DNA of 64,000 bases from Gammaproteobacteria bacterium (GCA_016191285.1 JACPPA010000037.1:1-64000); one strand, 5' to 3'; shown: positions 39,133 through 51,342, numbered from the stretch's first letter. The notes: generated by a model not told the origin, from the letters alone. Translations and numbers: made by a program.

Positions 39133-39879
39133 GTGACTCGCGTTGCCGGTAGTCGCGTGTCGCCCAGATATTTTAGGCCGAGCCTCGCGGCCACCCTGAT
39201 CACTCTAGCTCTAGTGCCGTGTTTAATTGGTCTGGGTCGCTGGCAATTGCGTCGCGCGGACGAAAAAACTGTCCTTTTAAATACCTTTCGTGCGCAATCC
39301 ACGGCGCCGGCGCTCGAACTCCCGCTGCCGACTCTCGACGCCCCAACCCTCGAATGGCGGCACGTAAAAGGGCGCGGACATTTCCTCGCGCCCAACGTAC
39401 TACTCGATAATCGCGTGCGCGATGGCGTAGCCGGCTATGAGATCTTCACGCCGTTCGAATTCAATAACGGTGAGCAATTACTCGTTGCCCGCGGCTACAT
39501 TCCAGTCGGCGTTGATCGTGAACATTGGCCAACCATCGATAACCCATCCGCGGAACAAATCCTATGGGGATACTTAGGCCAGCCGCCGTGGGTCGGTATC
39601 ACTTTGCAAGATCACGCCAATAGCGAAAAGCTAAATCACGACTTATGGCGCGTGCAAACTCTCGACATTCAGGCGTTGAATACGGATCGCAACTTGCACC
39701 TTGCACGCTTGGTTCTTTATCTAGATCCAGCCGCGCCCGGCGGTTATGAACGGTCTTGGCCAGTGCCGACCATTGATGTTGGCAAACACATGGCTTACGC
39801 GATTCAATGGTTCGCGATGGCCACTGTGCTGGTCCTCCTGTATTTAAAAGTCAGCTTTAAAACCATCCCGCACGTATGA
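39133..39879 (+). CDS. SURF1-family oxidase assembly protein
   Basis: Assists insertion of heme a into subunit I. The GTG at 39133 gives 248 residues; a TTG at 39097 or other in-frame starts are possible because no clear ribosome-binding site is visible. The N-terminal helix (TLITLALVPCLIGLGRWQLRRADEK), a periplasmic domain with ELLVARGYIPVG-like core (EQLLVARGYIPVGVD), and the C-terminal helix with HMAYAIQWFAMA define the family. It overlaps the next gene by 4 bp. Confidence 0.9.
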   Translation: MTRVAGSRVSPRYFRPSLAATLITLALVPCLIGLGRWQLRRADEKTVLLNTFRAQSTAPALELPLPTLDAPTLEWRHVKGRGHFLAPNVLLDNRVRDGVAGYEIFTPFEFNNGEQLLVARGYIPVGVDREHWPTIDNPSAEQILWGYLGQPPWVGITLQDHANSEKLNHDLWRVQTLDIQALNTDRNLHLARLVLYLDPAAPGGYERSWPVPTIDVGKHMAYAIQWFAMATVLVLLYLKVSFKTIPHV

Positions 39880-40460
39880 ACCTGCCACTAACCGAGCCTG
39901 TTCGACACAACCGCGTAACACTACTGCTGATAATCGCTGCGTTTATATTGCCCATCGTCATTGCCTGGCTATACGCAACCGGACGCCTCGATTTGCGCGG
40001 GCGGGCATTGATGAATCATGGCGAATTATTATCGCCACCGATCGATCTGGCCGCGCTAAATCCCAGTCCAACCTTATCCCCCTTACTCAAACTAGCGCCG
40101 AGCGAATGGGCCGCCGTAGTCGTCGAGCCGACAAACTGCGGGGACGCGTGCGTGCGTGCGCTGAACGAATTATTAGTGATACGAGAGCTCATCGGGCAGG
40201 GCGGCGTGCGTGTTTCGATCCATGCGCTGGTCGCTAAGGATTCGAATACCGAATCGTCACACGGTGCACGGATCCATGTCGATTCAAAATTAGTCAAGGC
40301 GCTCGCGTCGGCGCTGCACGCGCGCCAGCTCGCCGCATTGCCCGCGGTGATGCTGCTGGATTGGCGCCATCAGGTGGTGATGCGTTACGCCATCGACGCC
40401 CCACCACGCGATATCCTTAAAGACTTGCAGCGTCTGCTGCGCGCCTCCGAGATCCGCTGA
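39876..40460 (+). CDS. Membrane-anchored SCO/thioredoxin-like oxidase assembly protein
   Basis: A 194-residue protein with one N-terminal transmembrane helix (about 14-33) and a periplasmic domain. The segment EPTNCGDACVRALNELLVIR carries a C-x3-C pair like the copper site of SCO proteins, though the following proline of classical SCO is absent. Proteins of this type are common between SURF1 and ctaA. It overlaps SURF1 by 4 bp and abuts ctaA (TGA-ATG). With no classical SCO gene in the cluster it is the best candidate for CuA copper delivery. Confidence 0.7.
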   Translation: MNLPLTEPVRHNRVTLLLIIAAFILPIVIAWLYATGRLDLRGRALMNHGELLSPPIDLAALNPSPTLSPLLKLAPSEWAAVVVEPTNCGDACVRALNELLVIRELIGQGGVRVSIHALVAKDSNTESSHGARIHVDSKLVKALASALHARQLAALPAVMLLDWRHQVVMRYAIDAPPRDILKDLQRLLRASEIR

Positions 40461-41462
40461 ATGAAGTACCTGTTCCGTGCGCTGGCGCATATTGTTCCGG
40501 CACTGGCGCTAATCGTCATCGTCAAAGGCGCCTATGTGCGGTTGAATGACGCGGGGTTGGGCTGCCCTGATTGGCCTGGATGCTACGGACATCTAACCGT
40601 GCCTACCACTCCGCAGAATATAGCGGAAGCGCAACGTCTTAGTGCCCGTCCCCTCGAGCCGCGCAAGGCTTGGCGTGAAATGATTCATCGCTACCTGGCA
40701 TCGAGTTTGGGTGGACTCATCGTGCTAATGGCACTACTGGCGTGGAGCAATCGACGTGTGTCGGGCCAACCGCTGGCGTTGCCCCTCTGTTTACTGCCGC
40801 TCGTGTTGTTTCAAGGTCTACTCGGCATGTGGACGGTTACGCTGTTGTTAAAGCCCTTAGTGGTGGTTGGGCATCTTGTTGGCGGGATCACTATCGCGGC
40901 GCTGGCCTGGTGGAATTTGCTCGACGTTCGCGCTGGGCCGCGCCAGCCGGAAATGGCATTGCGACGCTATGCCAGCCTTGCGCTACTCGTCGTCACGATC
41001 CAAATCTGTCTCGGCGGTTGGACAAGCGCGAATTATGCAGCGTTGGCGTGTACGGATTTTCCGACCTGTCACGGGAGCTGGTGGCCGGCCATGGATTTCA
41101 AGAAAGGCTTCGTCCTATGGCGCGGTTTGGGGATCAACTATGAGTTCGGTGTGCTTGATACGCCGGCGCGCACTGCCGTCCATTTTGCGCACCGCGGGTG
41201 GGCCGTCGTCGTTACGGCGAGCCTAGTGACACTGATTGTCTACACGTGGCGGACCGCCGACCGGCGCGGCCGTCGAATCGCGTGGTGTATACTCGCTTTG
41301 CTCGCGTTACAGTTAATCCTCGGGATTACCAACGTAGTCCGAGGCCTGCCCCTGCCCGTGGCCGTAATGCATAACGGAACCGCCGCCGCCCTTGTCTTAA
41401 GCTTGGTGACGCTAATTCACTACGCGAGTCCAGCGCGGCGCCAATACGAAACACTAACATGA
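40461..41462 (+). CDS. ctaA: Heme A synthase
   Basis: Oxidises heme O to heme A. The 333-residue protein has eight predicted transmembrane helices. Motifs include [20 protein letters not shown], the heme-ligand region [32 protein letters not shown], and [12 protein letters not shown]. It overlaps ctaB by 4 bp, so the two heme A enzymes are co-translated. Confidence 0.96.
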   Translation: MKYLFRALAHIVPALALIVIVKGAYVRLNDAGLGCPDWPGCYGHLTVPTTPQNIAEAQRLSARPLEPRKAWREMIHRYLASSLGGLIVLMALLAWSNRRVSGQPLALPLCLLPLVLFQGLLGMWTVTLLLKPLVVVGHLVGGITIAALAWWNLLDVRAGPRQPEMALRRYASLALLVVTIQICLGGWTSANYAALACTDFPTCHGSWWPAMDFKKGFVLWRGLGINYEFGVLDTPARTAVHFAHRGWAVVVTASLVTLIVYTWRTADRRGRRIAWCILALLALQLILGITNVVRGLPLPVAVMHNGTAAALVLSLVTLIHYASPARRQYETLT

Positions 41463-42370
41463 ACGAAATTTCCGCCCCTTCCGCCTTGCACGCCACGTGG
41501 CGCGACTATCTTGAGTTGTGCAAACCTCGAGTGGTGTCGTTGATTGTCTTCACCGCCATCATCGGCATGCTGTTGTCAACGCCAGGGTTAGTCCCGGTGC
41601 CGACGCTCGTGATCGCGACCTTAGGTATTGCCTTGGCGGCCGCGTCGGCAGCGGCCATTAATCATGTGGCCGAACACCGAATCGACGCGTTAATGGCGCG
41701 CACTCGGCAGCGGCCATTGCCCCAAGGCGAGTTGAATGTAACGCAGGCACTCGCGTTCGCGCTGGCGCTGGGATTTTTGTCGATGTACCTGTTAGTGGCG
41801 TTCATTAACGGGTTGACCGCCATTCTTACTTTCGCGTCACTCATCGGTTACGCGGTGATTTACACGTTGTATCTGAAACACGCCACGCCCCAAAACATCG
41901 TCATTGGCGGCGCGGCCGGAGCGGCGCCACCGGTGCTTGGCTGGACGGCCGTCACCGGCACCCTCGATCCTCACGCTCTGCTGCTGTTCTTGATTATATT
42001 CGCGTGGACACCGCCGCACTTTTGGGCGCTCGCGATCTATCGTCGACATGAATACGCCAAAGCGAATATCCCCATGCTACCGATTACCCATGGGACCGAA
42101 TTCACGCGTCTACACGTGTTGTTTTACACCCTCCTATTGGTCGCCGCGACCTTACTGCCGTTTGCGACTTTTATGTGCGGGGGAATTTATTTAGCGGGGG
42201 CCAGTGTCTTAAACGCGGGATTTTTGTATTACGCGATTCGAATGCAATTCGATACTCGGGATGAATTCGCGTACGCCACCTTTAAGTATTCGATCGTGTA
42301 TTTAACTGCGCTGTTTGTCGTATTGTTTATTGATCATTATTGGCCGCTGGTACGCGCTGCGTGGCTATAA
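41459..42370 (+). CDS. ctaB: Protoheme IX farnesyltransferase (heme O synthase)
   Basis: Adds farnesyl to protoheme IX. The 303-residue UbiA-type prenyltransferase has nine predicted helices. It shows [20 protein letters not shown], the Mg-binding [20 protein letters not shown] motif (NxxxDxxxD-like) and the cytoplasmic loop [20 protein letters not shown]. It ends the oxidase cluster, convergent with rpoH. The SCO gene that often follows ctaB is absent. Confidence 0.96.
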   Translation: MNEISAPSALHATWRDYLELCKPRVVSLIVFTAIIGMLLSTPGLVPVPTLVIATLGIALAAASAAAINHVAEHRIDALMARTRQRPLPQGELNVTQALAFALALGFLSMYLLVAFINGLTAILTFASLIGYAVIYTLYLKHATPQNIVIGGAAGAAPPVLGWTAVTGTLDPHALLLFLIIFAWTPPHFWALAIYRRHEYAKANIPMLPITHGTEFTRLHVLFYTLLLVAATLLPFATFMCGGIYLAGASVLNAGFLYYAIRMQFDTRDEFAYATFKYSIVYLTALFVVLFIDHYWPLVRAAWL

Positions 42371-42412
42371 CGTTGCCTTAACCGCGCAGCGCGACGTTAG
42401 CGTTTGGTACGC

Positions 42413-43282
42413 CTACACGGCTGGCAATTGCGGCAACGCGTGGCCTAGGGCTTTGCGCATCTGGCGCATTGCACCCGCCTCGATCTGCCGAATACGCTCG
42501 GCGGAGACGTCGTACTTAAGCGCCAACGCTTGCAAGGTCATTTTCGGATCGCTAAGCCAGCGCCGGCGGACGATATCGCGGCTGCGCGGATCCAGGACTG
42601 CCAAGGCACTCGATAAGTGATCTTGATCAACGCGGTCTTCTTCAACTGCTTCCAGTTGTTGACCGGGTTCAAAGCGGAAGTCCGCCAAGTAAGCAGCTGG
42701 CACCAATTCGTCATCGCCATCGTTGAGTGTGGCGTCGAACGTCGGGTCATGCGCGTTCAGGCGCTCTTCCATCAACAGCACATCCTTAGGTTCCACGCCC
42801 AAGTCTTTCGCGACCGCGGCGACTTCATGCGCGTTCATCCACCCCAGGCGCTGCTTGGCGCTGCGCAAATTGAAGAACAATTTCCGTTGCGCCTTGGTCG
42901 TCGCGACTTTGACGATACGCCAGTTGCGGAGAATGAATTCGTGGATTTCGGCGCGCACCCAATGGACCGCGAACGACACCAACCGCACCCCCATCGAAGG
43001 GTTGAAGCGTTTGACCGCCTTCATGAGGCCGATATTACCTTCCTGGATTAAGTCGCCGTGTGCTAGCCCATAGCCTAAATAGCCGCGCGCCACGCGCACG
43101 ACAAAGCGCAGATGTGACAGGACTAGTTGGCGGGCCGCATCGAGATCGTTGTGCTCTTGGAGTCGGTGCGCCAGCGCCTGCTCTTCCGCTTCGCTCAACA
43201 GCGGTACCCGATTGACTGCTGTGATGTAGGACTCCAACGAGCCGACCGGCATCAAAAACTGATTAAACGGACTGGTTGCCAT
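42413..43282 (-). CDS. rpoH: RNA polymerase heat-shock sigma factor (sigma-32)
   Basis: Directs transcription of heat-shock genes. The 289-residue group 3 sigma factor has region 2 with [20 protein letters not shown] and the -10-reading [19 protein letters not shown], the RpoH box [16 protein letters not shown], and region 4 with [26 protein letters not shown] ribosome-binding site lies 11 bases before the ATG at 43282. A perfect CIRCE operator lies 40 bases upstream, so HrcA probably represses it. Confidence 0.98.
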   Translation of the reverse strand: MATSPFNQFLMPVGSLESYITAVNRVPLLSEAEEQALAHRLQEHNDLDAARQLVLSHLRFVVRVARGYLGYGLAHGDLIQEGNIGLMKAVKRFNPSMGVRLVSFAVHWVRAEIHEFILRNWRIVKVATTKAQRKLFFNLRSAKQRLGWMNAHEVAAVAKDLGVEPKDVLLMEERLNAHDPTFDATLNDGDDELVPAAYLADFRFEPGQQLEAVEEDRVDQDHLSSALAVLDPRSRDIVRRRWLSDPKMTLQALALKYDVSAERIRQIEAGAMRQMRKALGHALPQLPAV

Positions 43283-43321
43283 GATGAGTTACGTCTCCAA
43301 TATCCTTAAATTGAGGAAAGT

Positions 43322-43348
43322 TTAGCACTCGGGTTGTTAGAGTGCTAA
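43322..43348. promoter_or_regulatory. CIRCE operator (HrcA-binding site)
   Basis: TTAGCACTC (43322-43330), a 9-base spacer, then GAGTGCTAA (43340-43348): an exact match to the consensus CIRCE inverted repeat, including spacer length. It lies upstream of rpoH (minus) and also faces the plus-strand gene that begins near 43561. HrcA, which would bind it, is not encoded in the window. Confidence 0.95.
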
Positions 43349-43560
43349 CGCCGAACAATATTCTGCGATCCCAGGACCGCCGCCTTAACAGTCACACCGG
43401 GACGGCTTTATCCAACGCGGCGCCGGCGTTAAATCGCACCGGAGGAATGCGCCACAATTCACCCTTCCCGGCATTCGATTATCAACCGAATTGCAATAAA
43501 CTCATGCGTCTTAAGTATAGGGGGCGCTCACTTTATGTCGTTCGAGAACCGGCCTTAGCG

Positions 43561-44052
43561 ATGATTGAAGTCCGGTGGCTGGGCGCCCCGACCACCGCGA
43601 CGTCGACTCAGGTGCGAACACTTCTCGCTGGCCACGGTCTTACGCTGCACCACGTCGCCGATCAGGATCCCATCCCGGGCAGCTACTGGGGGGCGCCGGA
43701 AGCAGGATTAAGGGGCGCAGTCCTTTACGCGCGGTGCGACACGCCGCTGCACTCGGTGTTACACGAGGCCAGCCATTTTATTTGCATGGATTCGACACGT
43801 CGGGCGGCGCTCGATACCGATGCTGGCGATGACGAACTCGAAGAGTGCGCGGTGTGCTACTTGTCGGTGTTACTGGCCGATGCAATTCCCGGCTTCGGCC
43901 GCGCCGCGATGTTCGCGGATATGGACGCGTGGGGCTACAGCTTTCGGCTTGGCAGCGCTCGTACTTGGTTTGAAGACGACGCCGAGGACGCCGCAAGGTG
44001 GCTCAGTAGGCGTGGACTATTGGACGGCGGTGGTGGATTCCAAACCCAGTAA
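43561..44052 (+). CDS. Putative HExxH-type metallopeptidase-like protein
   Basis: A soluble protein of 163 residues from the ATG at 43561 (MIEVRWLGAPTTATSTQVRT). The start is uncertain: the frame is open back to 43342 and has an ATG at 43504. The segment LHSVLHEASHFICMD holds H68-E69-x2-H72, the zinc-binding pattern of many metalloproteases, and acidic residues downstream (DDELEECAVCYLSVLLAD) could supply the third ligand. No signal peptide or membrane helix is seen. It faces the CIRCE site from the other side and overlaps the convergent ftsY end by 36 bp. I do not recognise a named family. Confidence 0.6.
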   Translation: MIEVRWLGAPTTATSTQVRTLLAGHGLTLHHVADQDPIPGSYWGAPEAGLRGAVLYARCDTPLHSVLHEASHFICMDSTRRAALDTDAGDDELEECAVCYLSVLLADAIPGFGRAAMFADMDAWGYSFRLGSARTWFEDDAEDAARWLSRRGLLDGGGGFQTQ

Positions 44053-44940
44053 TGCCGCGACAAACGCTTCGGCCGAGAACACTTGAAGATCATCGAATTG
44101 CTCGCCCACGCCAATGAAGCGTAGCGGCAGCGCTAATTCCGACGCCACCGCAAACACAATCCCGCCTTTGGCGGTGCCATCGAGCTTGGTCATGCATACC
44201 GAATCCAATTTGACGGCTTGATGAAAGACTCGCGCCTGTTGTAACGCGTTTTGACCCATGGTGGCATCTAACACGAGCATGATTTCATGGGGCGCCGCCG
44301 CGTTTTGTTTGCCTAACACGCGGCGAATTTTCGCCAATTCGGCCATCAGGCCGTCTTGGGTGTGCAAGCGTCCCGCGGTATCGGCAATTAACACATCAAC
44401 ACCGCGTGCCGCCGCCGCGGCATAGGCGTCAAAAATGACCGATGCCGGATCAGCGCCGCCGGCTTGCGCGATTACGGGGACTTTCAGACGTTCGCCCCAG
44501 GTCTTTAACTGATCGACCGCCGCGGCCCGAAAGGTATCGCCTGCCGCAAACATTACCGAATAACCGGCGGCTTGCAGATGACGTCCGATCTTGGCGATGG
44601 TAGTGGTCTTACCCACGCCGTTAACGCCTACGATCAATAACACATAGGGCCCGGCGGTAGCAGGCGGAATGTCGAGCGGTCGCGCCACCGGCGCCAAAAC
44701 CGCGATCATTTCATCGCGCAAGATATCGATCAGCGGTGGTCCGTCGGCGCGCGAGCGCTTCTTCACCGCAGCGAGGATCAACTCAGTGGTGGTGACTCCA
44801 GTGTCCGCCAGCAGCAGCGCGGTTTCGAGCGTTTCAAACGAGGCGCTGTCGATTGGTTCGCGTCGGCTAAACAGGCGCGATAGTCGATTAACCAAACCAT
44901 TTCGCGTGCGTGCGATCCCATCTTTAAGGCGTTTGAACAT
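44017..44940 (-). CDS. ftsY: Signal recognition particle receptor FtsY
   Basis: SRP-receptor GTPase that brings translating ribosomes to the membrane. The 307-residue protein has only a short N-terminal region before the NG domain, as in many betaproteobacteria. The G domain has GVNGVGKTTTIAKIG, DTAGRLHTQDGLMAEL and TKLDGTAKGG. It is divergent from the M16 peptidase genes, a common arrangement. Confidence 0.97.
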   Translation of the reverse strand: MFKRLKDGIARTRNGLVNRLSRLFSRREPIDSASFETLETALLLADTGVTTTELILAAVKKRSRADGPPLIDILRDEMIAVLAPVARPLDIPPATAGPYVLLIVGVNGVGKTTTIAKIGRHLQAAGYSVMFAAGDTFRAAAVDQLKTWGERLKVPVIAQAGGADPASVIFDAYAAAAARGVDVLIADTAGRLHTQDGLMAELAKIRRVLGKQNAAAPHEIMLVLDATMGQNALQQARVFHQAVKLDSVCMTKLDGTAKGGIVFAVASELALPLRFIGVGEQFDDLQVFSAEAFVAALLGLESTTAVQ

Positions 44941-45045
44941 GTGGTTTGATCAATAACTCGCGGTCGAACGTGCTCATTTGAAGCTGCCGGAGCTTCATTG
45001 CGATATGCTAACACCTTCACGCATCGCTTCGCGGGGGAACTGCGT

Positions 45046-46395
45046 ATGGCGTCAATTCGCGCCGCTTGGGCCACGCTATTTTTTTCATTCGCCGTGTTCG
45101 CGACGCCGCAACCGACGCAAGAATTTGCGCTCGCCAATGGCTTGCGCGTTATCGTGCAAGAAGATCATCGTGCGCCAGTCGTCGCGATCCAGGTGTGGTA
45201 TCAAGTCGGCGCGAGCTACGAACTCGACGGCGCAACCGGGCAGTCGCATGCGCTCGAACACATGATGTTCAAGCGGACCAAGACGCTCAAGAGCGGCGAA
45301 TTTTCGCGCATCGTCGCCGATCGCGGTGGCCGTGAGAACGCTTTTACGAGCGCCGACTACACCACTTATTTTCAAACCTGGTCCGCCGACCAGACCGAAC
45401 TCAGCATGCAGCTCGAATCCGATCGCATGCAGAATTTGGTGCTCGATCCCGCGGAGTTTAAAAACGAACTCAAGGTGATCCAGGAAGAACGCCGACTGCG
45501 CACCGACGACAGCGCGCAAGCCTTGGCGCTTGAAACCGTATTGGCGCACACCTGGCAAACCAGCCCGTATCGACAACCGGTGATCGGCTGGCCCGCCGAT
45601 CTGGCGCAGATGCAGCTCCCCGACCTGGCGGCGTGGTACCACCGCTACTATGCGCCGAACAACGCCATCTTGGTGGTCGTCGGTGACGTCGAGATCGCGC
45701 GTATCAAGCAACTAGCAACGCGCTATTTTGGTCCGATTCCGCGCCGCGAAGTGCCGCCGCCCAAGGCGCGTCCCGAACTCCCGCAGCGCGGCGAAAAACG
45801 ACTCACTATCGCCAGCGACAAACTTCGTGTACCGCTATTGATGCTGAACTACAAAGTGCCGGGCTTTACCGCGGTGGGTCACGGCCAGCCGGCGACCGAA
45901 GCCTGGGAAATTTATGCGCTCGATGTGTTACTCGCGACGCTTGATGGCGGCGACAGCGCGCGTTTCGCGCGCCACCTCGTGCGCGGTCGGGAGCTCGCGT
46001 TATCGGCCGGCGCGAGCTACCAGAGTGCGTCGCGCCTCGAAGATCTCTTTAGTTTTACCGGCGCGCCGCGCGAAGGCCATACCCTCGCCGAGCTCGAGGC
46101 TGCGATCAAAGCCGAAATCGCCGCGCTTCAGTCCAGCCCCCCTGATCCAGCTGAACTGGCGCGGATAAAAATCGCGGTGGTGGCGCAAGAGGTTTATCAA
46201 CAAGATTCGTTGATGGGACAGGCGATGCTGATCGGTTCGCTCGCGGTGGTAGGTCTCGATTGGCGTATTAAGGATAGCTATGCCGAACGCATCCAAGCAA
46301 TTAATCCACAGCAAGTCCAAGCCGTCGCGAAAAAATATTTTCAGTCCGATCAGGCGACGATCGCCTATGTGGTCCCGGCGCAAAAGCATGAGTAG
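45046..46395 (+). CDS. M16-family zinc peptidase, catalytic partner
   Basis: A 449-residue periplasmic peptidase from the ATG at 45046, which is preceded by GGGGGAA. The signal peptide ends near residue 19. The inverted zinc motif is H68-A-L-E71-H72 in GQSHALEHMMFK, with the distal glutamate region in KVIQEERRLRTDDS. Its stop overlaps the next M16 gene by 8 bp (ATGAGTAG). The two probably form a heterodimer like other paired bacterial M16 proteins. The substrate is unknown. Confidence 0.92.
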   Translation: MASIRAAWATLFFSFAVFATPQPTQEFALANGLRVIVQEDHRAPVVAIQVWYQVGASYELDGATGQSHALEHMMFKRTKTLKSGEFSRIVADRGGRENAFTSADYTTYFQTWSADQTELSMQLESDRMQNLVLDPAEFKNELKVIQEERRLRTDDSAQALALETVLAHTWQTSPYRQPVIGWPADLAQMQLPDLAAWYHRYYAPNNAILVVVGDVEIARIKQLATRYFGPIPRREVPPPKARPELPQRGEKRLTIASDKLRVPLLMLNYKVPGFTAVGHGQPATEAWEIYALDVLLATLDGGDSARFARHLVRGRELALSAGASYQSASRLEDLFSFTGAPREGHTLAELEAAIKAEIAALQSSPPDPAELARIKIAVVAQEVYQQDSLMGQAMLIGSLAVVGLDWRIKDSYAERIQAINPQQVQAVAKKYFQSDQATIAYVVPAQKHE

Positions 46396-47767
46396 ATGGC
46401 ATCGCAAAGTGCGGTATGGCGCGATCATGCGCAATTGCGCAACCATCTCCGGCATCAATTTACTGCGCGTGAATGCACTGCTAATTCTTACCCTGGTGGC
46501 GCTTACGGCGCGCGCGGGATCGCCGCGGATCGAACGCTGGGCCACCGCCAATGGCATTCCTGTCTACTACGTGCACGCGCCCGAGATTCCAATGTTCGAT
46601 TTGCGCGTGGTGTTCGCCGCCGGCAGCGCGCGCGACGGCGCGCAGCCGGGACTCGCGAGCTTAACCAGCGCCTTGCTCACCGAGGATACCGCCGCGCTTG
46701 GAGTCGACGATTTTCACGCCGCGCTCGAAGCCACCGGCGCGGCGCTCGGCGCCGGCTCGTTGCGCGACATGGCGTGGCTTTCGTTGCGGAGCCTGACGGA
46801 TCCGAAAGCGGCCACACCGGCTGTCGAACTAATGCGCGCCGCGTTACTGTCTCCCCGTTTCAGCGACGAAGTATTTGTGCGTACGCGCAAGCAAATGTTG
46901 GCGGGCATTAAGAGCGAGGAAGGTTCACCCGACGCGTTGGGCGCCAAGGCGCTATATCGCGCCATTTATGGCGATCACCCCTACGCCGCGCCCACGAGCG
47001 GCACGGAAACCGCCGTCAGCGCGTTCACGGTGGCCGATGCCAAAAGCTTTTATCAACGCTATTACGTTGCCAAGAACGCGGTGCTCATCGTGGTCGGTGC
47101 GCTCGATCGCATGGCTGCGGAAAAAATGACGAACGAATTAGTGCGTGGGTTACCAGACGGCGAAGGCGCGCCGCCGTTGCCCGCGGTTAAAGCGCTTGCC
47201 GTCCCCCATGCGGTCCAGATTGAGTTCCCAGCGAAACAAAGCCATCTCATTCTTGGCCAGCCCGGTATCGCGCGCCAAGACCCCGATTATTTTCCGCTCG
47301 TGGTCGGCAATCATGTCTTGGGTGGTAACGGGACGGTGTCCTTATTGTTCGGCGAAATTCGCGAACAACGTGGACTCTCCTATTCGGTAAGCAGTTATTT
47401 CGAGCCGATGGCGGTGGCGGGACCGTTTGTCGCGACCTTGCAGACGGATCGTCCGCGCCAGGAGGAAGCGCGCAAGGTGTTACACGCCGTCATCAAGAAA
47501 TTTATCGACGATGGTCCACCGCTGGCCGCCTTGGCGGCAGCCAAGCGCAACCTCATCGGTGGATTTCCGCTTCGAATCGACAACAATTCGAAAATCGCCG
47601 AGTACGTTACTCTGATTGCGTTCTACGGCTTGCCGCTCGATTATTTGACCACTTATCCACAACACGTGGCAGCAGTAACCGCGGCGCAAATCAAGGACGC
47701 GTTTAAACGCCGTGTTCATCTCGAAACCATGGCCGAGATCACCGTCGGCACCAGCGCGACGCCCTAG
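46388..47767 (+). CDS. M16-family protein, non-catalytic partner
   Basis: A 459-residue M16 protein from the ATG at 46388, overlapping the catalytic gene by 8 bp; an ATG at 46427 would give a more usual signal peptide. The place of the zinc motif reads GLASLTSALLTED, without the HxxEH, so it should be inactive. The C-terminal domain has REQRGLSYSVSSYFEPM, the substrate-binding R/Y motif. Catalytic plus non-catalytic pairs are well known in this family. Confidence 0.9.
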   Translation: MSRWHRKVRYGAIMRNCATISGINLLRVNALLILTLVALTARAGSPRIERWATANGIPVYYVHAPEIPMFDLRVVFAAGSARDGAQPGLASLTSALLTEDTAALGVDDFHAALEATGAALGAGSLRDMAWLSLRSLTDPKAATPAVELMRAALLSPRFSDEVFVRTRKQMLAGIKSEEGSPDALGAKALYRAIYGDHPYAAPTSGTETAVSAFTVADAKSFYQRYYVAKNAVLIVVGALDRMAAEKMTNELVRGLPDGEGAPPLPAVKALAVPHAVQIEFPAKQSHLILGQPGIARQDPDYFPLVVGNHVLGGNGTVSLLFGEIREQRGLSYSVSSYFEPMAVAGPFVATLQTDRPRQEEARKVLHAVIKKFIDDGPPLAALAAAKRNLIGGFPLRIDNNSKIAEYVTLIAFYGLPLDYLTTYPQHVAAVTAAQIKDAFKRRVHLETMAEITVGTSATP

Positions 47768-47769
47768 GC

Positions 47770-48360
47770 ATGGTCGCGACTTCGGCCAGCCCGCGCGCCC
47801 CCCCCGGCAAAGTCCGCATCATCGGTGGCCAGTGGCGACGTCGGTGGTTACCGGTAACCGCCGTGGACGCGGTGCGGCCGACGCCGGATCGCGTGCGCGA
47901 AACGCTGTTTAACTGGTTACAACCATACTTGGCGGGCGCGCGTTGTCTGGACTTGTTTGCCGGCACCGGGGTGTTGGGCTTTGAAGCCGTGTCACGTGGC
48001 GCCGCCCAGGCGATGCTGATTGAAAATGACGCGCAGACGGCAGCCACGCTGCGCGCGCAGGTCGCCGCGTTTAAAACCACCAGTGTCGAAGTGCTCAATA
48101 TGGATGCGCGCAGTTACCTAAGCGCTACCTTGCCCCGCGTCTACGATATCGTGTTTCTCGACCCACCGTTTGATAGTCCTTTGTTAACGGCAACCTTGTC
48201 TCTCCTCGAGGCGGGTTGGTTACACCCCGAGGCTCTGATCTACATCGAGTCCGCACGCGCGGCGAACGCAGTCACGTTGCCATCGGGATGGCGTATGATG
48301 CACGCCGGCCAAACCCGCCAGATCCGCTACGGGCTGGCACAACTAACTTTTGAACCCTAA
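47770..48360 (+). CDS. rsmD: 16S rRNA (guanine-966 N2)-methyltransferase
   Basis: Methylates G966 of 16S rRNA. The 196-residue protein has VRIIGGQWRRRWLPV at the N-terminus, the substrate loop RPTPDRVRETLFNWL, SAM-binding CLDLFAGTGVLGFEAVSRG and the catalytic DPPF motif (VFLDPPFDS). It begins 3 bases after the M16 gene, and coaD follows, the usual order. Confidence 0.96.
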   Translation: MVATSASPRAPPGKVRIIGGQWRRRWLPVTAVDAVRPTPDRVRETLFNWLQPYLAGARCLDLFAGTGVLGFEAVSRGAAQAMLIENDAQTAATLRAQVAAFKTTSVEVLNMDARSYLSATLPRVYDIVFLDPPFDSPLLTATLSLLEAGWLHPEALIYIESARAANAVTLPSGWRMMHAGQTRQIRYGLAQLTFEP

Positions 48361-50922
<2,562 letters not shown>

Positions 50923-50941
50923 TGTGGACCGCGCGGCGCCG

Positions 50942-51256
50942 ATGCGTCAGCTCCCGGTTAATTTTGTTCATTCGCTAGTTTTTGCGCTGCTCTTGCTGGC
51001 CGCAGCCCTGGCGCTCGGCACGATGGGTTATTACATGATTGCGCACCTCGGGTGGATTGATGCCATCTTGGACGCCGCGATGATTCTGACTGGAATGGGT
51101 CCAGTCGCGGTCCATACGACCGATGCGGCCAAACTGTTCGCGGCAGCTTACGCGTTATTTTCCGGCGTGGTGTTTCTGACCATGACCGGCATCGCGTTGG
51201 CGCCAGTGGTCTATCGGGTGCTGTATAAATTTAATGTGGAAGATCGCGAGTATTAA
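50942..51256 (+). CDS. Small membrane protein, two-helix channel-like
   Basis: A protein of 104 residues from the ATG at 50942; a GTG at 50924, 2 bases after ggt, would add six residues. It has two strong transmembrane helices (about 8-30 and 68-92) with a shorter hydrophobic segment between them (LDAAMILTGMGPVAVHTTDA). The layout resembles the pore module of two-helix potassium channels, but the GYG filter is replaced by GMGP. The function is unknown, and the channel idea is only structural analogy. Confidence 0.6.
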   Translation: MRQLPVNFVHSLVFALLLLAAALALGTMGYYMIAHLGWIDAILDAAMILTGMGPVAVHTTDAAKLFAAAYALFSGVVFLTMTGIALAPVVYRVLYKFNVEDREY

Positions 51257-51342
51257 TTTTTAAAAAAGCCGACCGGTCTGTCGATTCCGCCGTGACTCAT
51301 TCGACTAAGAGGTGACGATCCTCGTATCTCAAGGAGATCCCC

